From the NCBI RefSeq assembly GCF_022059845.1, contig NZ_CP091853.1, positions 211,023 to 275,022 on the forward strand: 64,000 nucleotides of DNA, given 5' to 3'. Shown here piece after piece: positions 1-9,201 of the stretch. The notes below the pieces were generated by a model. The model was not told the DNA's origin and searched no databases. It worked only from the letters and a program-made list of their open reading frames with translations. Within the stretch, counting starts at the first letter, position 1. Every line of letters begins with the position of its first letter. The position numbers and the translations under genes are program-made. Source of the stretch: Terrirubrum flagellatum (GTDB lineage: Bacteria > Pseudomonadota > Alphaproteobacteria > Rhizobiales > Beijerinckiaceae).

Positions 1-2
1 GC

Positions 3-170
3 TTCATCATCTTTCCCGGCCGGCTGGCGCTCGCAAACACATTCCGCATCGGATGCATGGGCGATGTCGTCGAGGCCGACATGGCCGACGCGGTCAGCGC
101 AGTTGCAGAATCGATGGAGGAGATGGGCGTTGTGGGCCTTGGGCGCACGGAACTGGCGATGTCCGGCTGA
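3..170 (+). CDS. phnW: 2-aminoethylphosphonate aminotransferase-like protein, C-terminal end (partial)
   Basis: Only the last 55 codons lie in the window; the frame is open from base 3 and stops at TGA 168-170. The segment carries FRIGCMGD followed by a helix ending MEEMG, which resembles the C-terminus of the PhnW class V aminotransferase family. These PLP enzymes move the amino group of 2-aminoethylphosphonate to pyruvate, giving phosphonoacetaldehyde and alanine in the cytoplasm. The PLP lysine and N-terminal domain are outside the window, so a related alanine-glyoxylate type aminotransferase cannot be excluded. No other phosphonate gene is visible nearby. Confidence 0.6.
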   Translation, partial: FIIFPGRLALANTFRIGCMGDVVEADMADAVSAVAESMEEMGVVGLGRTELAMSG

Positions 171-640
171 CGAGGTCGGCTCATTGTCAGCCCGTCGTTG
201 TCGGGCGCGGGGTCCCCGCGCAGATCGGCACAGGGTCTTGGCGTCGGCCTGGAGGCGGGTGCGCCGGGCCCCGAGTGGTTGCCTTGCAGAGGGCGCCGTC
301 ACGCTTGTGAATGAGCATGTTGGCGGCGTTGAACAACGGCTCGGTCTCGATCGTGATGTGGAGAAAGCGATCGATTTGTCCAAGCTGTTGGCAAATTGGG
401 TACATGCATTGATCTTCGCTCGAAATACGCGCCGCGGCGCAGAGCAAGACAAAAATGAAAGCGGATGTCCGTTCGCGACGCGCGTCGCGAATGGCGGCTT
501 CTTTATCGCGGTGAAGGTCAAGGGGATTGTGATCACGACATGGCGTTGCTCTCCGCAATTGATCTGCTTCGATTGATGTCGCCGCACGAGGCTCGTGCTT
601 CTCTTCGAGGTCGGCGCTGGACCGGCTCACGATGGAGTCA
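171..640. other. non-coding or decayed stretch between phnW end and IS110 remnant
   Basis: Several overlapping ORFs of 60-170 codons exist on both strands, but none has a recognisable motif, a ribosome binding site or credible composition. A minus-strand frame (187-630, 147 codons) is the longest there, and I do not recognise it. Because it directly adjoins a decayed IS110 copy, it may be residual mobile DNA. Confidence 0.4.
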
Positions 641-1000
641 GAAGGATGGAGTGGTTCAATCTAATGGACGCCCTTGCCGCCAAAGGCGGCAGGATCTGCT
701 GACATTACGAACTCACTCCATCCATCGTCCCCGTGGGGACATCTTCCTGCCAAGGCAGAACCTGTGGAATTGCTCGTTAGCGATGCCGCGCGGTCATGCG
801 GGCCGCGCCACCGCCGCCGCGTTGCTCCATCGGAAGTTCGTGCCGCCGATCCACCTGCAGTGAAAGACGACCGCCAGTCGCTTGGCGACCGCAACGATGG
901 CCCGGCGAGCGCCGCGCCGTTTGGCGACTCTGACGCCTCAGGCCTTCAGCCACGACCATTTCTTGCTGTGCGCGAATATTGGTGTTGCCTGTTGAATTGA
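640..1000 (-). mobile_element. IS110-family element remnant (3' end)
   Basis: This stretch contains the C-terminal coding end of an IS110-type transposase and, beyond its stop, a short non-coding tail of the kind that follows the transposase in these elements. No terminal inverted repeats are expected for IS110 and none are seen. The remainder of the element is missing, so it is inactive. Both boundaries are estimates. Confidence 0.5.
794..990 (-). pseudogene. IS110-family transposase C-terminal fragment with internal stop
   Basis: Read on the minus strand the frame gives KKWSWLKA, a TGA stop where the family usually has Trp, then GVRVAKRRGARRAIVAVAKR and LAVVFHCRWIGGTNFRW, ending at a stop at 794-796. 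The AIVAVAKRLAVV and DGTEFRW-like blocks are typical of the C-terminus of IS110/IS116 transposases, which are DEDD-type recombinases with a Ser-containing C-terminal domain. The N-terminal DEDD domain is absent. The truncation plus the premature stop make this a clear dead remnant. Confidence 0.65.
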
Positions 1001-1016
1001 GGGCGAGTTATCGGAA

Positions 1017-2480
1017 TTAAGAAATCAGCCGAACGTTAATGGTTTTGCTCTGTGTGAATTCGAACATTTCTTCTATCGATTCCTCGCGCCCGAAGCCGGA
1101 TTGCTTGGAGCCCCCAAAGGGCACGCCAAGGTTATGCGCGGCTGAATCATTGATCCAGACATAGCCAGCCTGGAGTTTCGATGCAAAGCTGTGCGCGCGA
1201 TCGAAGTCGCGAGTGAAAATCGAGGCGGTGAGCCCAAATGGTGTGGCGTTCGTGCGCGCGATCACATTTTCTTCGTTCGACCATCGCAGGACAGATAGCA
1301 CCGGACCGAAGATTTCCTCGCTAGCGATCCGCATTTCTTCGGTTACATCCGAGAAGACCGTTGGTTCGACAAAATATCCTCGGGCGAGCTCGGCGGCTGC
1401 CGGTCGCCCGCCACCAATCACCAATCGCGCGCCTTCACGCTTTCCGATCTCGATATAGTCGAGCGACTTCTTGAATTGGGCCTCGCTCGAAAGGCAGCCG
1501 ACGTCTGTCGTCGAATCCGTCGGCTGCCCGATCCTCAGCTTCCTTATCAAGGTTGTAATTCTCGCAACAACATCGTCGTGGATCGATTCATGCAAATAGA
1601 CGCGGCTTGTCGAGCCGCAGGATTGGCCTGTAACGGAGCGGAAATTCATGCCGCGCACGATCGCTTCCGCGACCGCCGCAGGATTAGCGTCGGCGCAAGC
1701 GATCAGCGCATTCTTGCCGCCAAGTTCGAGCGTGAGCTTTTTCAGCGTGGCTCCAGCGGCCTGCATAACGGCCCGCCCGGCGGCCGGGCTGCCGATCAGC
1801 GATATCTTCGCAACACCTGCATGTTCGACGAGCGCGCGTCCGGTTGCGAGGTCGCCTGGCAGAACATTATAGGCGCCCGGCGGAAATAGATCGCTCCATA
1901 ATTCTGCTGCCTTCAAGGCTGTCAGCGGCGTCAAGTCTGACGGTTTAATAATGACAGTGTTGCCCACGGCCAGCGCGCTCGCGGCTTTTGCGGTTGCATA
2001 GAGGAGAGGGTGATTGAAGGCGCAGATGCGCGCGACAACGCCGAGTGGCTCGCGCACAGTCATGCTGAACGCCCTCGACGATATCGGGATGGTCGTTCCC
2101 TTCATCTCCGTCGTCAGACCCGCGAAGAAGTCCACGAAATCGGCACAGGCGCCTACTTCCGGCTCCATGACTGCGATCGGATTGCCTGTGTTGCGGGTCT
2201 CAAGCAACGCAAGCTCTGCCACATTGTCGCGCAGACGTTGCGCCGCGCGTTTCAGGATCGCGGCGCGTTCGAGCGCGGGCGTATCGCGCCAGCCAGGATA
2301 CGCTGCCTGCGCCGCCGCCACAGCGTCATCAACATCATCTGAACTGGCGTTCGCGATCTCGCCAAGCTTTTCACCCGTCGCCGGCTCAATCAGCGTAAGA
2401 GACGCGCCACGCCCTTCGCGCCATAAGCCGCCTATGTAAAGTTTCAGTTTGGGGAGTGCGGGATGCGCAGGCCCATTCAT
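1017..2480 (-). CDS. NAD(P)-dependent aldehyde dehydrogenase
   Basis: A 487-residue ALDH-superfamily protein, the usual length, oxidising an aldehyde to the acid in the cytoplasm. The oxyanion Asn is in FNHP (156), Lys179 (IIKPSD) contacts NAD(P), the general base is Glu252 (LELGG) and the nucleophile is Cys288 (GQSCGS). The frame is open to 2561, but ATG at 2480 is chosen because the preceding gene stops at 2491, leaving a 10-base gap, and homology starts shortly after it. It is the last gene of the twelve-gene minus-strand operon. The substrate is unknown; it probably finishes oxidation of an aldehyde produced by one of the operon's thiamine-diphosphate enzymes or SDRs. Sequence style is nearer to betaine-aldehyde-type than to acylating ALDHs. 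Confidence 0.88.
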   Translation of the reverse strand: MNGPAHPALPKLKLYIGGLWREGRGASLTLIEPATGEKLGEIANASSDDVDDAVAAAQAAYPGWRDTPALERAAILKRAAQRLRDNVAELALLETRNTGNPIAVMEPEVGACADFVDFFAGLTTEMKGTTIPISSRAFSMTVREPLGVVARICAFNHPLLYATAKAASALAVGNTVIIKPSDLTPLTALKAAELWSDLFPPGAYNVLPGDLATGRALVEHAGVAKISLIGSPAAGRAVMQAAGATLKKLTLELGGKNALIACADANPAAVAEAIVRGMNFRSVTGQSCGSTSRVYLHESIHDDVVARITTLIRKLRIGQPTDSTTDVGCLSSEAQFKKSLDYIEIGKREGARLVIGGGRPAAAELARGYFVEPTVFSDVTEEMRIASEEIFGPVLSVLRWSNEENVIARTNATPFGLTASIFTRDFDRAHSFASKLQAGYVWINDSAAHNLGVPFGGSKQSGFGREESIEEMFEFTQSKTINVRLIS

Positions 2481-2490
2481 CGTTGTCGGC

Positions 2491-4260
2491 TTACTGATCT
2501 GTCGTGCGCAGGACTTGCGCAGGAATGCCGCGGCCATATTCACGGCGGACATGCGCATCAATGAAAGCTACGCGGCCTTCTCTCACGTGCTTCACTGCGT
2601 TGCGAAGGGTGTCGGAAAGGTCAGCTATGTCGCTTACCGGCCCGAATGCAACGCAACCTTGGCCGCGCGCAATCATCGCCAGATCAGGCGCAGGATCATC
2701 AATCTGAATGCCGACGCCGCGATTCTCCACCGGCCTGCCGCGCATTTTCGCCATCCGCTCCTGATGCAGTTCGTCATTGAAGAAGGAACGATTGTTGGCG
2801 ACGATGACGAGCAGCGGAATGCGGTGATGAACGGCCGACCAGATCGCAGTCGCGCCCATCAAAAAATCGCCGTCGCCCAGCACGGCGACCGGAAGACGAT
2901 CCGTTCCGCGCAGCCCAAGCGCGGAGCCAACCGACATGCCGGGGCCGGAGCCGATGCCGCCCGCACCATCATACCCGATGTAGTCGAGCGGATCATCGAA
3001 ATCGCATAAGGCGCCTGGCCATCCGATCGGAAGACGGAGATAGGAGGGACGATCTTCAACGAGCGTTGCGATCACGACGCGCGCGAGGTCTTCAATGCCG
3101 ATCTCGCCCGCCGATCTCGCCGGCCGCGCCGCCGCCCAGGACGCTCCCGCTGGCGGCGCGGCGGATATTCCACACGCTTCGGCTTCAGCCAGCAGAAGTT
3201 CGGTGAGGCGATCAGGATCAGTCAGAAGCGAGATATCGGCCGCTGGCAGCGCCTGATGATCCATGCTCCAGCCATTGTGGGAATATTGATCAAGCGAGCA
3301 CTGAACCACCGTCACCTCTGGCCAAGGCTTCCCGAACGCCTGGTAAAGCGTGCCGCCGAGATCAATCCAGTCCAGACTTAGGATCAGATCGGCGTTGCGG
3401 ATGAGCGCCAACGCGTCGGCGCTGGGCGAAAGACCAGGCGAGGCCGCATGCAGCGGATGCCGCGTTGGAAATTTCGCCCCGACCTTGAGATCGGTCAAAA
3501 CGTGCAAACCATAAGCCTCTGCGAAAGCGACTCGGCGATCCCATGCCGGGCGCTTCGCTGAAACACGACCGATTAATGCAAGCGGGCGTTTGGCGGACGA
3601 AAGCCGTTGCGCGATCTCTGTAATGCTGGCGCGATCTGGCGCCGGCGAGCGAGGCGCCTCGAATCTGCGCATATTCGGCAGCGGATCGCGAGTTGGAGTT
3701 TCCGCCTCCTGCAGCGTCTGGTCGAGACAGATATAGACCGGCCCCTGCGGCGCGGTCCTTGAGATCTGTTGCGCACGTATGATCGCCTCGACCGCCGCAG
3801 GAATAGAGGCCGGCTGATTGTCCCACTTGATGTAAGGTCTGATCAGCGCCGCAAGATCAGTCGCGGTGTGCAGCCAGTCGACATAGGGTCGCCTGAGCGC
3901 TGCATCCATCGGGCCGACGGCGCCGAAAATCAGCATGGGCGCGCGGTCACACCAGGCGTTGAAGATCGCCATCGACGCATGCATGAGGCCAAGATTGGCG
4001 TGAAGCGCGACTGCAAGCGGCTTTCCCGTCACTTTGGCGTAGCCATGCGCGATGGCGACCGCGCTTTCCTCATGGATGGCGAGAATGTGCTCGGGTCTTT
4101 CGTTGCCGAGGTGATTGATCAGGCTGTCATGCAGCCCACGGAAGCTCGAACCCGGCGTTAGCGCGAGATAGGGCGTATTGAGAGACCGCAGCAAATCAGC
4201 GATGCGATCGCTACCCCACGCAACGGCGTTTGCCGCTGCATGACGCGATGTCTGATCCAT
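2491..4260 (-). CDS. thiamine-diphosphate-dependent enzyme, acetolactate-synthase-like, second copy
   Basis: A 589-residue protein with the three-domain layout of the acetolactate synthase/benzoylformate decarboxylase family. The N-terminal PYR domain carries the cofactor-activating Glu in IHEESAVAIAHGYA (about 64-65). A central Rossmann-like domain follows, then a C-terminal PP domain with GDGDF about thirty residues before ANN, the Mg-diphosphate binding signature. It probably decarboxylates a 2-oxo acid or joins two carbonyl compounds. It is diverged from the operon's other family member at 7419-9158, so the two are unlikely to be redundant. It lies between two aldehyde dehydrogenases, which fits a decarboxylase yielding an aldehyde. 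Specificity cannot be read from the sequence. Confidence 0.82.
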   Translation of the reverse strand: MDQTSRHAAANAVAWGSDRIADLLRSLNTPYLALTPGSSFRGLHDSLINHLGNERPEHILAIHEESAVAIAHGYAKVTGKPLAVALHANLGLMHASMAIFNAWCDRAPMLIFGAVGPMDAALRRPYVDWLHTATDLAALIRPYIKWDNQPASIPAAVEAIIRAQQISRTAPQGPVYICLDQTLQEAETPTRDPLPNMRRFEAPRSPAPDRASITEIAQRLSSAKRPLALIGRVSAKRPAWDRRVAFAEAYGLHVLTDLKVGAKFPTRHPLHAASPGLSPSADALALIRNADLILSLDWIDLGGTLYQAFGKPWPEVTVVQCSLDQYSHNGWSMDHQALPAADISLLTDPDRLTELLLAEAEACGISAAPPAGASWAAARPARSAGEIGIEDLARVVIATLVEDRPSYLRLPIGWPGALCDFDDPLDYIGYDGAGGIGSGPGMSVGSALGLRGTDRLPVAVLGDGDFLMGATAIWSAVHHRIPLLVIVANNRSFFNDELHQERMAKMRGRPVENRGVGIQIDDPAPDLAMIARGQGCVAFGPVSDIADLSDTLRNAVKHVREGRVAFIDAHVRREYGRGIPAQVLRTTDQ

Positions 4261-4286
4261 GTTCAGAGCCTTTCGCCGATGGCAGG

Positions 4287-5744
4287 TCAGAATGGATAGT
4301 GCTGGGGGCCAGTCTCGATGGTGATCCAGCGCAGATCGGTGAATTCGGCGACCGCGGCCTTGCCGCCAAAGCGGCCATAGCCCGATCCCTTCACGCCGCC
4401 GAAGGGCATCTGCGCTTCGTCATGCACTGTCGGACCGTTGATATGGCAGATGCCGCTCTCGATGCGCTTCGCCACCCGCATCGCGCGAGCGATGTCACGG
4501 CTGAACACCGCGGCGGAGAGACCGTATTCAGTGTCGTTTGCAACAGCGATCGCTTCTTCGTCGTTTTTGACGCGAATCACGCTCTTCGCCGGTCCGAACG
4601 ATTCTTCGGAATAGATGCGCATCTCGCGCGTCACCTTGTCGAGCAGAGTCGCTGCCATGACCGTTCCTTTGCGACCGCCTCCAGCCGCCATGACCGCGCC
4701 TTTCGACAACGCGTCGTCGATGAGCGCGCTAACGTGGTCTGCTGCGGCTGTGCTTACCAGGGAGCCGAGCACGACTTTGCCTCTGGGATCGCCCGCGGGG
4801 AGTGAATTGGCTTTCGCGGCAAGCTTAGCGACAAACGCGTCGGCGATGGATTCCGCGACAACAATCTTCTCCGTCGACATGCAGATCTGGCCCTGGTTCA
4901 TGAACGCGCCGAAAGCTGCGGCTTTTACAGCTTCATCGAGATCGGCGTCGTCGAGTACGAGCAGCGGCGCCTTGCCGCCCAGTTCGAGCAGGACAGGCTT
5001 CAACCGTCTCGCCGCGAGCTCGGCAATGATGCGTCCCACCTTTGTGGATCCGGTAAAATTGATGCGCTTGACCGCGTCATGGGCGATCAGGGCCTCGACA
5101 ACCTGCGCCGCGTTCTCCGGGGCATTGGTGACGACGTTGACCACGCCTGCTGGCAAACCCGCATCGCGCATCGACGCACCGATGAGCAGATGCGTACGCG
5201 GGCACGATTCCGACGCCTTGAGAACAACTGTGTTGCCGCACGCGAGCGGCATGGCGATGGCCCGCACACCCAGAATGACGGGCGCGTTCCATGGCGCGAT
5301 GCCGACGACGACGCCCGCCGGCTGCCGCACCGCCATGGCGATGCAACCCGGCTTGTCCGATGGAATCACTTCGCCAACAATCTGAGTCGTCATCGATACG
5401 GCTTCGCGCAGCATTCCTGCTGCGAGCATGACGTTGAATTGCGCCCATGGCGCCGTCGCGCCTGTCTCAGCCGTCATTGCCTCGACGAATTCGCTGGCGC
5501 GCGCCTGGAGCGCGTCCGCTGCTTTCAGGAGAAGCGCACGCCGTGCGTTTGGACCGGTCTCCGACCATGCGGCGAACGCATCGCGCGCCGCATCCGCCGC
5601 CAGTTGCACATCTCGCGCCGTCGCGGCCGCAGCCTTCGTCGCAACTTCGCCCGTCATTGGATTGAGCCGGTCGAAGATGGCGTCACCTTGCGCGGCGACG
5701 TCTTGGTTGTTGATGAGAAGGCGGGTGTCGACATGCACTGTCAT
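4287..5744 (-). CDS. aldehyde dehydrogenase, vanillin/salicylaldehyde dehydrogenase type
   Basis: A 485-residue ALDH with Asn153 (PWNAP), Glu254 (LELGGKAP) and nucleophile Cys288 (GQICMS), all catalytic residues present. The LELGGKAPL and NQGQICMSTE style resembles the branch containing salicylaldehyde (NahF), vanillin (Vdh) and benzaldehyde dehydrogenases, which oxidise aromatic or bulky aldehydes with NAD. Start ATG at 5744 sits 39 bases after the preceding SDR gene. It differs clearly from the other ALDH of the operon, so two different aldehydes are probably handled. The aromatic link is suggestive only, because ALDH specificity is poorly predictable from sequence. Confidence 0.85.
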   Translation of the reverse strand: MTVHVDTRLLINNQDVAAQGDAIFDRLNPMTGEVATKAAAATARDVQLAADAARDAFAAWSETGPNARRALLLKAADALQARASEFVEAMTAETGATAPWAQFNVMLAAGMLREAVSMTTQIVGEVIPSDKPGCIAMAVRQPAGVVVGIAPWNAPVILGVRAIAMPLACGNTVVLKASESCPRTHLLIGASMRDAGLPAGVVNVVTNAPENAAQVVEALIAHDAVKRINFTGSTKVGRIIAELAARRLKPVLLELGGKAPLLVLDDADLDEAVKAAAFGAFMNQGQICMSTEKIVVAESIADAFVAKLAAKANSLPAGDPRGKVVLGSLVSTAAADHVSALIDDALSKGAVMAAGGGRKGTVMAATLLDKVTREMRIYSEESFGPAKSVIRVKNDEEAIAVANDTEYGLSAAVFSRDIARAMRVAKRIESGICHINGPTVHDEAQMPFGGVKGSGYGRFGGKAAVAEFTDLRWITIETGPQHYPF

Positions 5745-5783
5745 GATGAGCGGTTCCCTTGGCTAGATTCGCCTGCGCGGCCG

Positions 5784-6617
5784 TCAGAGGATCACGCCGC
5801 CATCGATCGGAATGACGGCGCCCGTGATGTAGCTGCCAGCTTCGGAGGCCAGGAGCAGCGCAAGACCCTCAATTTCTTCGAGGCGCCCCATACGTCCAAG
5901 CGGAACGCTATTGACGAATAGCGGCGCGACAGCCGGGTCTTTCAGACGTCCGCTCGCCATATTGGTTGGAAAGGGGCCGGGCGCGATTGCATTGACGCGG
6001 ACGTTGAATGGACCGAGTTCCCGCGCGGCGAGGCGGGTGAGATGTGCGACGCCGGCTTTTGCGGCATGATATGCGTAGGCAGGTAATGGCGATGTCTCGA
6101 ACGCCGAGGCTGACGCCGTGACGATGATTGCGCCGCGCCTTTGCTCCTTCATCTGCCGCGCCGCCGCTTGCATGGTGATGAAAGCGCCCCGCAGATTGAC
6201 CGCCATAGACTTGTCCCAGAGGTCAAGCGAGGCGTTCTCGATCTGGCCCTCGGGCCGTCCATATCCGGGGCCGGCCGTTACGCCTGCGTTCGCAAACAAA
6301 CTATCGAGCCGCCCATGCCGCTTCACCACATCGTCGATCACGGAGCGAGTCGTCTCCGTGTCGGCGACATTGAGGACGCAAGCCTCGGCCTTTGCGCCAG
6401 CCTTGCCGAATGATTTGACAGCTTCATTCAACGCGATCTCGTTGATATCACACAGCACAACCTTCGCGCCGTTCGCGGCGAGGGCGCCCGCCATTGCGAG
6501 CCCGAGACCACTCGCGGCTCCCGTCACTACAGACACATGACCGCACACGTCGAAGATCCGTGCGGATGTCCGACCGATTGCTGAATTTTGTTTGCCGCCA
6601 TTCTCCGCCATGTTCAT
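5784..6617 (-). CDS. short-chain dehydrogenase/reductase (SDR)
   Basis: A classical SDR of 277 residues, an NAD(P)-dependent oxidoreductase acting on an alcohol or ketone. It shows TGAASGLG for the dinucleotide, NAG, a Ser in the ASAS segment and YHAAK as the catalytic YxxxK. The acidic residue after strand 2 (LCDINE) suggests NAD preference. The frame is open further upstream, but ATG 6617 is one base after the stop of the preceding SDR (6619-6621); ATG 6611 is an alternative. Tight coupling with the other SDR suggests that both act in one pathway, perhaps on consecutive intermediates or stereoisomers. Confidence 0.85.
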   Translation of the reverse strand: MNMAENGGKQNSAIGRTSARIFDVCGHVSVVTGAASGLGLAMAGALAANGAKVVLCDINEIALNEAVKSFGKAGAKAEACVLNVADTETTRSVIDDVVKRHGRLDSLFANAGVTAGPGYGRPEGQIENASLDLWDKSMAVNLRGAFITMQAAARQMKEQRRGAIIVTASASAFETSPLPAYAYHAAKAGVAHLTRLAARELGPFNVRVNAIAPGPFPTNMASGRLKDPAVAPLFVNSVPLGRMGRLEEIEGLALLLASEAGSYITGAVIPIDGGVIL

Positions 6618-6618
6618 C

Positions 6619-7422
6619 TCAATCAGCGCGGCCGAGCGAGGCGCCGCCATCAATCACCAGATGAGCGCCGGTCACGTAGCTTGAAGCCGGCGAGGCGAGG
6701 AAAAGCGCGAGCCCTTTGACCTCGTCCACGTCCGCGACCCGATGCATCGGACTGCCGGCCTCGAAGATCGTCTTGAGTTCAGGCGTTGTCAGATCGGTCA
6801 GGAATGGGCCGGGCACGATCGCGTTGACCAGCACGCCGTAACGAACCAGTTCCAGCGCCGCCTGCTTGACGAGATGGAGCACAGCCGCTTTCGCAATGAG
6901 ATAAGGTGAGCCGACGATCGGTCCAGGCCGCAATCCCGCTATTGAGGCGGTGACAATGATGCGACCATCGCGTCTTTCTTTCATATGCGGCGTCACGGCG
7001 GCGATGGTTGTGACGACGGATGTAAGATTGGTGGCGATCACTGTGTCCCAGAGCGCGTCGGGAATCCCGTCGAGTGCGCCTTCGGCGTTGCGTTTACCGC
7101 CCAACGTGAGAAAGCCAGGTCCTGCGGCGACGCCGGCGTTTGCGAATACGACATCGAGGCGTCCCATAAGTCGCAACGCATCGTCGATGGCGGTGCGCAA
7201 AGCTGCACGGTCCGCGACGTCGACCGGGATGCCCTCGATGCGGCGGCCCATCGTGCGCAGTGTGCCCACAGCGCCATCGAGACGCGCTGCGTCGCGGTCG
7301 AGCAGAACGACGTCGGCGCCGTTGGCCGCCATCACCTCAGCATAGGCTCGACCGATCCCCGCCGCGCCGCCGGTGACGAGCGCGACTTTGCCCGTGACGT
7401 CGAAGAGCTGCGCCGCCTTCAT
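6619..7422 (-). CDS. short-chain dehydrogenase/reductase (SDR)
   Basis: A 267-residue classical SDR with TGGAAGIG cofactor loop, NAG, catalytic Ser in TASIAG and YLIAK as YxxxK. Asp in LLDRD after strand 2 points to NAD rather than NADP. Its start ATG (7422) overlaps the stop of the upstream thiamine-diphosphate enzyme gene as ATGA, so translation is coupled. The sequence contains an insertion (GGKRNAEGALDG) around the NAG-following helix that is shared in outline with the neighbouring SDR, suggesting an old tandem duplication. The substrate is unknown. Confidence 0.85.
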   Translation of the reverse strand: MKAAQLFDVTGKVALVTGGAAGIGRAYAEVMAANGADVVLLDRDAARLDGAVGTLRTMGRRIEGIPVDVADRAALRTAIDDALRLMGRLDVVFANAGVAAGPGFLTLGGKRNAEGALDGIPDALWDTVIATNLTSVVTTIAAVTPHMKERRDGRIIVTASIAGLRPGPIVGSPYLIAKAAVLHLVKQAALELVRYGVLVNAIVPGPFLTDLTTPELKTIFEAGSPMHRVADVDEVKGLALFLASPASSYVTGAHLVIDGGASLGRAD

Positions 7423-9158
7423 CGGCTCGGTCCCGCTTCTCCCGGCTTTGGGAACATTGAATAGAATGGGAAGAACTCGAGCGTCTGCGGCAATCGTTCG
7501 CGTGCGACCAGAAAGTCGAGCACGGCGGGCGTGCCTTCTTCATTCGCCGTCAGCGCCCGCTCCAGCGCAGGCTTTACGTCAGCGACAGACTTGATGGTCT
7601 CGCCATAGCAGCCGCAAGCTTCAGCGAGCTTGGCGAAATCGGGTTGAAAGGAAAAATCCGTCGCGAAGATGCGATTGCCGAAAGCTCTTTCCTGGATGTC
7701 GCGGATAGAGCCTAGCGACTGGTCGTTGAGGATGATCCAGGTCACCGGAAGTCGATGCTCGACCGCCGTTGGCAGCACGGCCATCACCATCTGGAAGGAG
7801 CCGTCGCCGACAAATCCGAGCGCCGGGCGCTTGGGATAGACCACCTTGGCGACCGGGAGCCCGGCGGAGGCGAAGCCCATGCCGTAGAAACTGGAGCACA
7901 CCACAAGTGAGCGCGGCTCGTATACCTTGAAGAATGGAAAGGCGCCGCCGATCTGCTGAGCAAGCACGCCGACATCAATGGAGACGGTCGACTCCTTGGG
8001 AAACACCTCGCGCGCGCCGCGAATGACCGCAAGCGGATGAATAGGCCGCGTCATCGAGACTGCAAGTTCATCCGCATCACGCTCGATCTTGGCGATCTCC
8101 GTAGCGAACTCTTTCACCCGAGGATGAGAGGTAAAGTCCGCGACCGTATGTCTCGAGGTTTTCACATGCGCGTCTAATTCCTCGAGCACTTCGCGGACGT
8201 CGCCGATAATGCCGATTTTCGTCGGGACGCTGCGTCCGATCTCGGAGCCGTCCGTGTCGACTTGGATATAAGTCGCTTTGGGATCAGGCAGAAATCCGGC
8301 CCGCCAGTTCGTCTCCATTTCCTCGAACCGCGTTCCGAGGCCTAGCACGCAATCGGCCTCTGCCAGCAGACGCTTGCTTAACGGATTTCGATGCGCGCCG
8401 AGTCCGCCGACCGACAACGGGTGATCGTCGGAAATAATTCCGCGGCCAGCGAGCGACGTGATAACGGGGATGGCGAGGCGCTCCGCGAAACGACGCAGCG
8501 CGCCCACGGCGCCTGACGCGACCGCGCCGCCGCCCGCCACGATCAGCGGGTTCTTCGCCGCAACGAGCGCGTCAGCGGCGGCGGCGATCGCCTTTGGATT
8601 GCCTCGCGGGGCCGCGGGCCTGCCGACGGGCAAATAGTCGCCGAACTCCACAAGCTCGGGCAGATAGTCGCGTGGTATGTCAACGAACACCGGCCCCGGT
8701 TTTCCCGATCGGGCGACTGTGAAGGCCTGGCGCATGATCGTCACGATTGAGTCCGCACGGTGTACGCGCACCGACCATTTCGTGATGGCCTCGAACAGCC
8801 GGGTCGTGTCGACGTCCTGCGCCGCGCCCTTGTAAGCGATATTGGTGCCGGCCCGCGCCGCGATAATGATTACCGGCAGGGAGCCGACAAAAGCCTCGGC
8901 GATGCCTGAAACAAGATTCGTTGCGCCCGGACCTGCCGTCACCGTGCAAATGCCGGGCTCGCCCGTAAGCTGGGCGTACCCTGAAGCCATGCTTGCGGCG
9001 CACTGCTCATGACGCGCCAAGATGTGCTCCATAGTCGGCGACTTTAGCACCGCGTCGTAGACGTTGAGAATATGCCCGCCGGGAATGCCGAAGACCTTCG
9101 TAACGCCCTCGGCTTCGAGCACTTTGACGATCGCTTCGCCTGCAGTGATCTTTTCCAT
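7419..9158 (-). CDS. acetolactate-synthase-like thiamine-diphosphate enzyme
   Basis: A 579-residue homologue of the acetolactate synthase catalytic subunit. Cofactor-activating Glu51 is in ARHEQCAASMASGYA, followed by the VTAGPGATN loop, and the PP domain carries GDGSF at 451 with LND at 477-479. True biosynthetic IlvB normally sits beside its regulatory subunit IlvH, and no such gene is here. Together with the catabolic neighbours this argues for a decarboxylase or carboligase such as those of oxalyl-CoA, glyoxylate or sulfoacetaldehyde metabolism. The gene starts 31 bases after the transporter genes, beyond a stem-loop, and overlaps the next SDR by ATGA. Confidence 0.8.
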   Translation of the reverse strand: MEKITAGEAIVKVLEAEGVTKVFGIPGGHILNVYDAVLKSPTMEHILARHEQCAASMASGYAQLTGEPGICTVTAGPGATNLVSGIAEAFVGSLPVIIIAARAGTNIAYKGAAQDVDTTRLFEAITKWSVRVHRADSIVTIMRQAFTVARSGKPGPVFVDIPRDYLPELVEFGDYLPVGRPAAPRGNPKAIAAAADALVAAKNPLIVAGGGAVASGAVGALRRFAERLAIPVITSLAGRGIISDDHPLSVGGLGAHRNPLSKRLLAEADCVLGLGTRFEEMETNWRAGFLPDPKATYIQVDTDGSEIGRSVPTKIGIIGDVREVLEELDAHVKTSRHTVADFTSHPRVKEFATEIAKIERDADELAVSMTRPIHPLAVIRGAREVFPKESTVSIDVGVLAQQIGGAFPFFKVYEPRSLVVCSSFYGMGFASAGLPVAKVVYPKRPALGFVGDGSFQMVMAVLPTAVEHRLPVTWIILNDQSLGSIRDIQERAFGNRIFATDFSFQPDFAKLAEACGCYGETIKSVADVKPALERALTANEEGTPAVLDFLVARERLPQTLEFFPFYSMFPKPGEAGPSR

Positions 9159-9182
9159 GATGAGGCCCTGATCTTTCGATTG

Positions 9183-9201
9183 GGCCGGCCTAGAGCCGGC
9201 C
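9183..9201. repeat. stem-loop over the permease stop codon
   Basis: GGCCGGC and GCCGGCC form a perfect 7-bp inverted repeat with a 5-base loop that includes the TAG stop of the permease gene (9190-9192). There is no T-run, so it is probably not a complete intrinsic terminator. It lies exactly between the transport half and the metabolic half of the operon and could act in RNA processing or stability. Confidence 0.45.

Noticed and set aside
187..630. 147-codon minus-strand frame
   Set aside because: It has no motif and no ribosome site and lies in decayed DNA next to an IS remnant.
7419..9158. Biosynthetic acetolactate synthase (ilvB)
   Set aside because: There is no ilvH regulatory subunit gene, and all neighbours are transport or catabolic genes.
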